DNA of 5,245 bases from Thermoplasmata archaeon (lineage in GTDB: Archaea > Thermoplasmatota > Thermoplasmata > Thermoplasmatales > GCA-001856825): positions 1 to 5,245 of the forward strand of contig JAJYRY010000078.1 in assembly GCA_021793855.1 (NCBI GenBank). Direction: 5' to 3'. The translations under genes were made by a program, and so were the position numbers. Under the pieces are notes generated by a model. The model had not been told where the DNA came from and ran no database searches. It worked only from the letters and a program-made list of their open reading frames with translations. Of this stretch, positions 1-5,245 are shown piece by piece (the stretch's first letter is position 1; every line of letters starts with the position of its first letter).

Positions 1-1
1 A

Positions 2-130
2 CAGAGTGTGATATACATCAGGGCCCTAGGACCATTTGCCGGTACCTTCCTCATTGTTGCAGCGGTGATTTTCATTTTCGTTCCCCTCAAACAAGGTCTG
101 AAACTGAAGGAAAAAAAGGAGTCCGTCTAG
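2..130 (+). CDS. C-terminal end of a membrane protein, probably a transporter (5' partial)
   Basis: Reading frame 2 is open from the window edge to a TAG at 128-130 and gives 42 residues. Roughly residues 8-29 are strongly hydrophobic (LGPFAG, then TFLIVAAVIFIFVPL) and would make one transmembrane helix. A short basic, charged tail follows (KQGLKLKEKKESV), which by the positive-inside rule should lie in the cytoplasm. A last helix followed by a Lys/Glu-rich tail is common in major facilitator and other secondary transporters, but 42 residues are too few to name a family. The other plus frames give no membrane-like sequence. The gene converges on the GH38 mannosidase with one base between the two stop codons. 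A sugar or solute transporter beside a glycosidase would make sense, but that is inference. I am fairly sure it is a real gene end and unsure of the family. Confidence 0.62.
   Translation, partial: QSVIYIRALGPFAGTFLIVAAVIFIFVPLKQGLKLKEKKESV
111..117 (-). terminator. Candidate T-tract terminator of the mannosidase gene
   Basis: Seven A on the plus strand read as TTTTTTT on the minus strand, starting 14 nt past the mannosidase stop codon. Archaeal RNA polymerase can terminate on T-rich runs without a hairpin, so this is a reasonable 3' end for the mannosidase mRNA. I see no clear stem upstream of it. The same bases encode Glu-Lys-Lys in the basic tail of the convergent membrane protein, so the run could also simply reflect GAA-AAA-AAG codons. 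Confidence 0.35.
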
Positions 131-131
131 T

Positions 132-3100
132 CTAAGAATCGCGCCTCTTCGCATGGGTAGAGCTTAATCTAAGAGACTTGATTTCAAAGGGACAGATTTT
201 ACCTTCTATGACTGTGCCACCTTGCGTCATATGCACAGACGATGAGTTAGGCATAGGATTTTCTAACAAGTCCGTCTCGTCAAGATTAGATATCTCAAAG
301 GGTAGCTTGATCCTGAACAATCTTTCCAGAGAGGTAGGATTGTAGATCCTGATGATCCTGGACTTGCCTCCCTCGGAGTGCTTCAGAGCACCAACGACTA
401 CGTTCTCTGCAAGCAAGTGCTGTTCTATAGTGTTACCCGGACGGACTAGAACCGGATTTATGTTGAACTTTATTCCCATTTCGACATAGAATATTGGATC
501 TCTGTTTGAAGTGAGCCCATACGAGAAAGAGAACGTGTTCTTCCCTCTATCTGCGAATGGATCGGGATAGAAAGGAGATCTCAGAAGTGACGCTCCGAGG
601 TAGCCATCCCTGAATGAATACCCATACTTCGAATCATTCAACAAAAGAAAAGTCGAGTCCTTAGACTCAACTGCTACGAATCTGTGCGCAGGGAATTCAT
701 ATTTGGCTTCCTCCGACTTCCTTTCAGTTATTGAATATGCAGTTTCCCCCAGACATACCCCTTCTCCCGTTCCAAGGAACATTCTGAGCAGCCTATTGTT
801 GCCTGCCCAATCAACGTCGAACTGAAGCTTCAGGAATTCTTCGTGTTTTGGAAGCATTACAGTCATCAAAATCTTTCCGGGATCCAGGTCATACTTAATC
901 CGGATAATCTCTCCAAATTCCCCTTCTTTGATCCTCTGGACACTTGAAGGGCGGAGAGTCTTTCCTTGATCCTTCCTCAGGTCTTCAATTTCCCACGCGT
1001 CAAGATAGAATGGAAAATCTTTGAAAAGAACAAGTTCCGGGACAGGAAGGTCCTGTCCATCAACACGTATCGAAGCAAGGACATGATCATTGAATTCAAC
1101 CGACCAGTCATGTAATTTGGGAAGAGATGATAGCTTGTCATCTCTTGATTTTGACATTTTCTTCCCCCCTTGCTCAGCGATGAAATTGTAAACTCCCATG
1201 CCTCGATCAAGATAAGCATAGAACCCGTGCTCAGTGCCGTTAAACAAGACGGAATATTCTCTGTTTTTTTCGTCCTTTATCACGTCAAAGTCCCCTAGAC
1301 CGCTGATAGACACCCATGCCGATGTTTTCCACCAGTACGGTGAAAATATGGCGAAGGAATTATTTCCTTCGGAATCAATCTTTATTTTTCCGTTTAGTTC
1401 TCTTCTGATTCTCGCTGAAACTCTATCAAGCTCTCTCAGAGATTCATAGTAAACAGCGTCAATTGCAGATCCCGGAATTATGTCGTGGAACTGATTCTTG
1501 AGCAGTACTTTCCATTCGTCCTTTAGGGATAAACCAGACCGTGTTGAGAACATTGAAGAAATTGCTTCAGCTAAGAATAATTCAGATTCGATTCTCCTGT
1601 TGACCTTCTTAATGTCTCCGTGCGAAGTATAGGTTCCTCTGTGAGCTTCTAGGTACAGTTCACCATTAACAGAAGGCAACTCGGACTTGTGTGCTCTCAC
1701 CTTTGACAACCAGTAATCCATAGCGTCGCTTCCAGTGTAAAATGTGTTTCTTATAGAGTTAACACTTTCCATAACATCAAGCATTTCCTCTGTCGGTCCT
1801 CCCCCTCCATCCCCGTATCCATAAATGAGCGGAACGCTCCCGATCAATTTGGACGTCTCTGGATTCTTTTCTATGGTATCGACAACCGCTTTGAGATCCA
1901 CTTCTGAACTATAAGTTCTCATGTGCGAGTGTGCTAGGATCTCACTCCCATCAGGCGCCTTCCAATTGAACAAGTCATGGGGGAATTTCGTAGTATCGTT
2001 GTAAGTAAATTTAGTCGTCAAGAATAACTCGAACCGTGACTTTGAAAATATCTGTGGTAGTTGTTCGGTGAATCCAAATGAGTCAGGAAGCCAGGCAATC
2101 TTGCAGTAATCCCCAAACTCTTCTCTGAAATAACTTTGGCCATAGAGAACTTGGCGAACTAACGACTCTCCGCCGATTAAATTACAGTCTGATTCTACAA
2201 TCATTCCGCCAACGGGAATCCACTTCTTTTTCTTTGCAAATTTCTTAATTTCTTTGAACAGACTGGGTTCAAAGTCCCTGAAAAATTCATAATGGGTGAC
2301 CATCGACTGGAGGAATGCAAAGTTTCTTCTCTTCATTAGGCTAAGCATCGTCGAGAAGGTCCTTTGAACCTTCTTCTTGGTTTCTGCGATTGGCCATAAC
2401 CATGCGAGGTCAATGTGTGCATTTCCAAAAGGGACAATCTCTATCTTGGTTTCTGCGTCTCCATTTGCACCGAGTTCGTCTGACAGTTGAGTCAGCTCGT
2501 TCTTCACTAGACCAAGATTGGCACTTTCTTTGACCGTCTTTCCAACTTCAAATTCTCTCACGTGTTTAAGTGTGTCGAAATTGTTCGGGTTTTCACCCAG
2601 GATTTCAGTAAACAAATTTGAATGGACAAAATAGGAGAGAGATTCTATCTGTAGAGGAGGTATCTGCTTTAGGATGTTGTCCATCCTCCGCAACAGATCC
2701 CATTTCTGTTCCATTGCGATGAAATCTATTGTTGCCTCCATTTTGAGGTAAAGAGAATATAATACATCATCTCTCTCGTAGACAACGCAATTTATGGGCA
2801 GTTTAAAGTCTCGGTGTGAGCCTAATTCCCCGGACTCAGATAGCACTAAGCGGATTTGATTGGTATTGCTAGGAATCCTGAAGTTTCTGTGCTTGGGATC
2901 CAATCCAAATACTGACCTCCCATCAATGGATATAAGGCCGCTTGATTCTGTATTGACAAACAACCAATTTCCTTTCTTAAACTTCCAGTCCAACTCTCCC
3001 TCGATTTCAAGATATGAATGGATATTCTTCCGCGAATTGCGTGCTACAGCCCTCAATTCTAGAAGATGGGACTTTTTGACCGAAGCAAGAAGCAGCGTGC

Positions 3101-3146
3101 TGGCTCTTCCCTTGAGAACGCTGATATACATCTCAATTTCATTCAT
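132..3146 (-). CDS. GH38 alpha-mannosidase, Ams1/MAN2C1/ManA type, cytosolic
   Basis: This is a complete 1004-residue retaining alpha-mannosidase of glycoside hydrolase family 38, releasing terminal alpha-linked mannose from oligosaccharides or glycans. Residues about 45-115 look like the N-terminal beta domain of the Ams1/MAN2C1 branch (ISIDGRSVFGLD near 72-83). The catalytic domain begins near 236 with GNAHIDLAWLWP (241-252). The expected divalent metal (zinc-type) ligands are His244, Asp246, Asp355 in WLPDSFGF (352-359) and His554 in FHDIIPGSA (553-561); Asp355 is the expected nucleophile. Further family motifs are VESDCN (317-322), YGDGGGGPT (444-452) and EAHRGTYTS (500-508). A helical linker and a long C-terminal beta region follow to the end. 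The length matches Ams1/MAN2C1 (about 1,040-1,080 residues). There is no signal peptide or membrane helix, so it should be cytosolic. ATG 3146 is the first ATG after an in-frame upstream TGA (3183-3185), with no GTG or TTG between. The exact glycan substrate cannot be read from the sequence. Confidence 0.95.
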   Translation of the reverse strand: MNEIEMYISVLKGRASTLLLASVKKSHLLELRAVARNSRKNIHSYLEIEGELDWKFKKGNWLFVNTESSGLISIDGRSVFGLDPKHRNFRIPSNTNQIRLVLSESGELGSHRDFKLPINCVVYERDDVLYSLYLKMEATIDFIAMEQKWDLLRRMDNILKQIPPLQIESLSYFVHSNLFTEILGENPNNFDTLKHVREFEVGKTVKESANLGLVKNELTQLSDELGANGDAETKIEIVPFGNAHIDLAWLWPIAETKKKVQRTFSTMLSLMKRRNFAFLQSMVTHYEFFRDFEPSLFKEIKKFAKKKKWIPVGGMIVESDCNLIGGESLVRQVLYGQSYFREEFGDYCKIAWLPDSFGFTEQLPQIFSKSRFELFLTTKFTYNDTTKFPHDLFNWKAPDGSEILAHSHMRTYSSEVDLKAVVDTIEKNPETSKLIGSVPLIYGYGDGGGGPTEEMLDVMESVNSIRNTFYTGSDAMDYWLSKVRAHKSELPSVNGELYLEAHRGTYTSHGDIKKVNRRIESELFLAEAISSMFSTRSGLSLKDEWKVLLKNQFHDIIPGSAIDAVYYESLRELDRVSARIRRELNGKIKIDSEGNNSFAIFSPYWWKTSAWVSISGLGDFDVIKDEKNREYSVLFNGTEHGFYAYLDRGMGVYNFIAEQGGKKMSKSRDDKLSSLPKLHDWSVEFNDHVLASIRVDGQDLPVPELVLFKDFPFYLDAWEIEDLRKDQGKTLRPSSVQRIKEGEFGEIIRIKYDLDPGKILMTVMLPKHEEFLKLQFDVDWAGNNRLLRMFLGTGEGVCLGETAYSITERKSEEAKYEFPAHRFVAVESKDSTFLLLNDSKYGYSFRDGYLGASLLRSPFYPDPFADRGKNTFSFSYGLTSNRDPIFYVEMGIKFNINPVLVRPGNTIEQHLLAENVVVGALKHSEGGKSRIIRIYNPTSLERLFRIKLPFEISNLDETDLLENPMPNSSSVHMTQGGTVIEGKICPFEIKSLRLSSTHAKRRDS

Positions 3147-3152
3147 TGCATA

Positions 3153-3157
3153 ACCCC
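3153..3157 (-). promoter_or_regulatory. Possible Shine-Dalgarno (GGGGT) of the mannosidase gene
   Basis: On the minus strand GGGGT lies 6 nt before ATG 3146. It can pair with the archaeal anti-SD (CCUCC core) with one G-U wobble. It would matter only if transcription starts at the more distant TATA box (3207-3214), giving a leader of about 40 nt. If the nearer box is used, the transcript would be leaderless and this site irrelevant. Confidence 0.35.
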
Positions 3158-3168
3158 AAAATTTTTGG
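3156..3168. repeat. 13-bp perfect palindrome at the mannosidase start (operator candidate)
   Basis: CCAAAA-T-TTTTGG is a perfect inverted repeat of 6-1-6. It directly abuts the TATA-like element at 3169-3176 and ends 9 nt before the start codon. Archaeal repressors often bind between TATA box and transcription start, so the position suits an operator. It is A/T-rich and short, so chance is a real alternative. Confidence 0.4.
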
Positions 3169-3176
3169 AAATATAC
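3169..3176 (-). promoter_or_regulatory. TATA-like box, leaderless promoter candidate for the mannosidase
   Basis: The minus strand reads GTATATTT, centred about 26 bp upstream of the A of ATG 3146. Archaeal transcription starts about 25 bp downstream of the TATA centre, so initiation would fall on or next to the start codon and give a leaderless mRNA. No convincing BRE precedes it (ATTTTCG). It competes with the stronger TTTATAAA at 3207-3214. Confidence 0.45.
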
Positions 3177-3206
3177 CGAAAATCATTCATTATATTAACT
3201 ACAGAA

Positions 3207-3214
3207 TTTATAAA
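3207..3214. promoter_or_regulatory. Symmetrical TATA box TTTATAAA in the divergent intergenic region
   Basis: TTTATAAA is the best archaeal TATA match in the intergenic region and reads identically on both strands. Towards the mannosidase it would start transcription near 3185 and leave a leader of about 39 nt containing the GGGGT site. Towards the kinase it would start near 3236, with a leader of about 250 nt. The flanks are A/T-rich (GAA before it, AAATTTACC after it), so direction cannot be set by a clear BRE. Confidence 0.45.
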
Positions 3215-3425
3215 AAATTTACCATTGCCTCGTTTGTTCTTCGCTTGTCATTAGGAAACCGAAGGTTCCAAGTAAGAACATGTTGGGATAATTCGGAATT
3301 TGATGACTGGAAAAATTGAAGAACTATTCGTAGGAACTGGCGTGTTACGGAGGACTGGGAACTAGGGGTAGTATCTCATAAATGTCAGAAATAAATTACT
3401 TTTGGTTGCGTGTGAAGGAGCTAAT

Positions 3426-3433
3426 TTTAATAA
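3426..3433 (+). promoter_or_regulatory. TATA-like box upstream of the sugar kinase
   Basis: TTTAATAA (inside ATTTTAATAAG) is centred about 60 bp before ATG 3490 and 48 bp before ATG 3478. Initiation about 25 bp downstream would fall near 3455, giving a leader of 20-35 nt. I see no strong SD in that leader and no strong BRE upstream (GGAGCTAA). If this box is used, the first ATG of the open frame (3382) would not be in the mRNA. Confidence 0.35.
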
Positions 3434-3489
3434 GTCCAGAAGATTTCCAAATTGTCCCATTGAGAAGTCTGATTGATATGAAGAATAGA

Positions 3490-4464
3490 ATGGTAATGAC
3501 TCGTGCTCCACTCCGCATTTCATTTGTAGGAGGAGGTACTGACATACCGTTTTATTACAAAAAGAGCGGTTACGGAGCAGTCACTTCAGCTGCTATCGAC
3601 AAGTTCATTTATGTAGCGGTCAACAAGAAGTTTGATGACAAGATCAGGGTTAGCTACTCAAGAACCGAGATTGCTAATAGCCTTGACGAGATTTTGCATC
3701 CGTCCGTGCGGGAATCCCTCAGGTTACTAGATCTAACCAAGGGAATCGAAATCGTAAGCATATCTGATGTGCCTTCACAAGGGACTGGACTCGGATCTAG
3801 TAGCACTTTCTTGGTGGCGCTTCTTCACGCTCTTCATTCGTACAAAGGGGAGTTTGTGGACGCAGAGCAACTTGCAAAAGAAGCAATCCAAATTGAAAGA
3901 AATGTACTCAGAGAGGCTGGAGGGAAACAAGACCAATACATGGCTGCGTATGGCAATATCGACCTCTTGAAGTTCTACAGCAATGAGAGAGTAGATGTTC
4001 TACCCTTGTTAATAAATGAAGAAAAGATGAAGAGAGTAGAAGAATCGCTTCTCCTTCTCTTTCTGGGAAGAGAGCGATCATCCACCAGCATAATAGAGGA
4101 TCAAGGAGTTTCTGTGGACAAACAGAGGACAACATATGATGAATTTACAAAGATGGCAGAAGATTCCTGCAAGCACATTTCGAATGGAGATATACCTGAG
4201 TTAGGGCATCTAGTTATGAAATATTGGAATTTGAAAAGAGCATTGTCTAGCAGGATAAGTGATGAACGAATAGATGAAGCTATTCTGAGGGCCTTAGAGT
4301 TAGGAGCTTTTGGAGGACAAGTAATTGGAGCTGGTGGAGGTGGATTTCTCATGCTGGTAGCAGATCCACGGATACATGATAGAATCGCCAATTCCCTTGA
4401 TTTGAAGAGACTTGATTTCAGATTCCAGTTTGGTGGCAGCCGGCTGGTTTTTGTCGGAGATTAA
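3490..4464 (+). CDS. GHMP-family sugar kinase, HddA-like (COG2605 type)
   Basis: An ATP-dependent small-molecule kinase of the GHMP superfamily, closest by motif to HddA (D-glycero-alpha-D-manno-heptose-7-phosphate kinase) and related sugar kinases. Counting from ATG 3490 (324 residues), motif 1 is TRAPLRISFVGGGTD (4-18). Motif 2, the ATP-binding glycine-serine loop, is PSQGTGLGSSS (95-105). GGKQDQY (144-150) is characteristic of this subgroup, and motif 3 is VIGAGGGGFLM (278-288). Such enzymes usually phosphorylate a sugar or sugar phosphate, often at C1, to prepare it for nucleotide-sugar synthesis; the exact substrate is unknown. It should be cytosolic. The frame is open from ATG 3382, just after an in-frame TAA. 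I chose 3490 because family members start a few residues before the RAPLRISFVGGGTD block; 3478 and 3496 are close alternatives. The epimerase gene follows in the same direction after 171 bp but has its own promoter signals. Confidence 0.9.
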   Translation: MVMTRAPLRISFVGGGTDIPFYYKKSGYGAVTSAAIDKFIYVAVNKKFDDKIRVSYSRTEIANSLDEILHPSVRESLRLLDLTKGIEIVSISDVPSQGTGLGSSSTFLVALLHALHSYKGEFVDAEQLAKEAIQIERNVLREAGGKQDQYMAAYGNIDLLKFYSNERVDVLPLLINEEKMKRVEESLLLLFLGRERSSTSIIEDQGVSVDKQRTTYDEFTKMAEDSCKHISNGDIPELGHLVMKYWNLKRALSSRISDERIDEAILRALELGAFGGQVIGAGGGGFLMLVADPRIHDRIANSLDLKRLDFRFQFGGSRLVFVGD

Positions 4465-4608
4465 GAATAGAGAACAGCTGTGCCGAAGAATACTCTGATG
4501 CAAGATCATAGACAAAATGAGAGTGACCTCTTCAGGACTATCAATTCGTTAATGATGGGCTCTTTCTGCAATTGTTTCACAGTTTTCTGAGCGACCATTG
4601 AAGTAATG

Positions 4609-4616
4609 TTTAATAT
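4609..4616 (+). promoter_or_regulatory. TATA box of the epimerase gene, leaderless promoter
   Basis: TTTAATAT is centred 23-24 bp upstream of GTG 4636, the spacing expected for an archaeal mRNA that begins at or next to the start codon. The bases before GTG (GATATCCTCCAGT) hold no Shine-Dalgarno purine run, which fits a leaderless message. Upstream is a partly purine-rich stretch (GAAGTAATG) that is a weak BRE at best. Confidence 0.6.
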
Positions 4617-4627
4617 CTATTAGATAT
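4613..4627. repeat. 15-bp perfect palindrome overlapping the epimerase promoter (operator candidate)
   Basis: ATATCTA-T-TAGATAT is a perfect 7-1-7 inverted repeat. It overlaps the last four bases of the TATA box and ends 8 bp before the GTG start, so a bound dimeric regulator would block TBP or RNA polymerase. Its sequence differs from the palindrome at the mannosidase start (3156-3168), so one shared regulator is not implied. Confidence 0.45.
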
Positions 4628-4635
4628 CCTCCAGT

Positions 4636-5245
4636 GTGAAGGATAAAAAGATACTTGTCACAGGGGGAGCAGGCTTCATTGGAAGCAACCTCGTGGAAGC
4701 ACTTTATAAAGAAAATGAAGTAACTGTGTTAGATAACCTACATACTGGGAAGAGAAGTAACCTGGAGAACGCGATAAAAGGTGGGGCTAAATTTGTCGAA
4801 GGAGACGCAAAGAATATCAAATCAATCAAGGGCGATTTTGATTTTGTGTTTCATTTAGGAATCTACTCTGCTTCCCCGATGTACAGGGACAATCCAAATC
4901 TCGTTGGAGAAGTTGTCCAGGGGATCACTGAAGTTCTGGAATACTGCAAAGAAGCAAGCATACCTTTGGTATTTGCTTCTACATCCTCAATATACAATGG
5001 TATAGCTCCGCCGCACAAGGAGAATGTGATACCTGGAGTGACGGATTACTACACAGAAGCCAGAATAGCCTGCGAACGGATGAGCGAATTATATTTTAAG
5101 TTGCACAATGTTAAAGTCGCTGCAATGAGATTCTTCTCTGTCTACGGTTACAACGACATTGGAAAAGGGAAGTATGCTAATCTCGTGACCCAGTTTATGG
5201 ATTCGCTGCTTAAAGGTGAACAACCGATCGTTTATGGGGATGGTG
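4636..5245 (+). CDS. NAD-dependent nucleotide-sugar epimerase/dehydratase, extended SDR (3' partial)
   Basis: The first 203 codons of a GalE/RfbB-like extended short-chain dehydrogenase/reductase, cut by the window end. These cytosolic enzymes oxidise a nucleotide sugar with bound NAD and then epimerise or dehydrate it. The Rossmann motif is VTGGAGFIG (8-16), and Asp33-Asn34 after strand 2 suggests NAD rather than NADP. FHLG (72-75) and FASTSSIYN (113-121) follow, with Thr116 at the usual catalytic Ser/Thr position. MRFFSVYGYND near 166-176 and VYGDG near the cut end match the family. The catalytic YxxxK appears as Y139-TEA-R143, so the usual Lys is Arg; the framework Glu147 is kept. An in-frame TAG at 4621-4623 leaves GTG 4636 as the only usable start before the Rossmann motif, and the TATA spacing agrees. 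Substrate and full activity cannot be assigned, and the Arg leaves open an altered function. Confidence 0.9.
   Translation, partial: MKDKKILVTGGAGFIGSNLVEALYKENEVTVLDNLHTGKRSNLENAIKGGAKFVEGDAKNIKSIKGDFDFVFHLGIYSASPMYRDNPNLVGEVVQGITEVLEYCKEASIPLVFASTSSIYNGIAPPHKENVIPGVTDYYTEARIACERMSELYFKLHNVKVAAMRFFSVYGYNDIGKGKYANLVTQFMDSLLKGEQPIVYGDG

Larger units (their letters stand above)
3147..3489. other. Divergent intergenic region between mannosidase and sugar kinase
   Basis: About 340 bp with no convincing gene. The A/T-rich half beside the mannosidase (3147-3225) carries two candidate TATA boxes, a possible SD and a 13-bp palindrome. The middle (3250-3270) has an imperfect hairpin, GGAAACC-GAA-GGTTCC, with one bulged A. 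The half beside the kinase (3300-3400) is richer in G and A. A 20-codon ATG frame (3303-3365) has no visible promoter or SD and is not called. From 3382 the kinase frame is open, but those 36 codons precede the conserved GHMP start and are probably untranslated leader or promoter. Confidence 0.6.
4465..4635. other. Intergenic gap between sugar kinase and epimerase
   Basis: 171 bp without a supported gene. T-rich patches at 4561-4588 (TCTTTC, TTGTTTC, GTTTTCTG) could help terminate the kinase transcript, but no run exceeds four T. The last 30 bp carry the epimerase TATA box and a palindrome. A separate promoter here argues against a strict kinase-epimerase operon. Confidence 0.5.

Noticed and set aside
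2860..3153. Plus-strand open frame of 97 codons opposite the mannosidase start
   Set aside because: It lies entirely antisense to conserved GH38 coding sequence and has no recognisable motif; shadow frame.
3254..3269. Imperfect hairpin GGAAACC-GAA-GGTTCC as a riboswitch or operator
   Set aside because: Six pairs with a bulged A and a 3-nt loop are too little to claim a structured RNA without covariation; mentioned only within the intergenic entry and the symmetric-TATA finding.
3301..3306. TGATGA resembling the C box of a C/D guide RNA
   Set aside because: The preceding base is T rather than a purine, and no CTGA D box follows at suitable spacing.
3303..3365. 20-codon ATG frame in the divergent intergenic region
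   Set aside because: No promoter at leaderless spacing, no SD and no recognisable sequence; a frame this short is expected by chance.
4101..4391. Minus-strand open frame of 96 codons inside the sugar kinase
   Set aside because: Antisense to a well-conserved GHMP kinase region and without any family-like motif; shadow frame.
4519..4532. Small hairpin GAGAG-TGAC-CTCTT as a terminator of the kinase gene
   Set aside because: Only four Watson-Crick pairs plus one wobble, with no T tract after it; archaea do not depend on hairpin terminators.
4552..4590. ATGATGG ... CTGA, a possible C/D box pair downstream of the kinase
   Set aside because: The C box has a mismatch, only 28 nt separate the boxes, and no D'/C' pair is visible.

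Overview
The window looks archaeal. The evidence is TATA-box elements about 25 bp upstream of start codons, which implies leaderless or short-leader mRNAs. AGA/AGG arginine codons dominate (15 of 22 in the sugar-kinase gene by hand count). The gene content fits too: an Ams1/ManA-type GH38 alpha-mannosidase, a COG2605-type GHMP sugar kinase and an extended-SDR nucleotide-sugar epimerase. The genus cannot be fixed from the sequence. A moderate-GC, possibly thermoacidophilic lineage (Thermoplasmatales- or Thermoproteota-like) is a guess.

Layout: (1) Bases 2-130 are the last 42 codons of a plus-strand membrane protein, probably a transporter, ending in one transmembrane helix and a basic tail. 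(2) Bases 132-3146, minus strand, hold a complete 1004-residue GH38 alpha-mannosidase. Its stop codon is one base from the stop of the convergent transporter gene. (3) Bases 3147-3489 are a divergent intergenic region with two candidate TATA boxes for the mannosidase, a 13-bp palindrome next to its start, and a weaker TATA-like box for the kinase. (4) Bases 3490-4464, plus strand, hold a complete GHMP-family sugar kinase resembling HddA (heptose-7-phosphate kinase). (5) Bases 4465-4635 are a short gap ending in a TATA box and a perfect 15-bp palindrome. (6) Bases 4636 to the window end hold the N-terminal 203 codons of an NAD-dependent sugar epimerase/dehydratase, starting at GTG and truncated by the window edge.

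Together the genes suggest carbohydrate handling: a cytosolic mannosidase that trims or recycles mannose-containing glycans, a kinase that activates a sugar or sugar phosphate, and an SDR enzyme acting on a nucleotide sugar. The divergent kinase and epimerase may belong to surface-glycan precursor synthesis, while the mannosidase with the convergent transporter may belong to uptake or turnover. This linkage is inference from proximity.

No mobile element, CRISPR array, tRNA or rRNA was seen. I see no clear sign of a wholly new system. The points most worth a second look are the epimerase's YxxxR in place of YxxxK, the palindromes placed between TATA box and start codon, and the very tight convergent 3' ends with a T7 tract inside the opposing gene.
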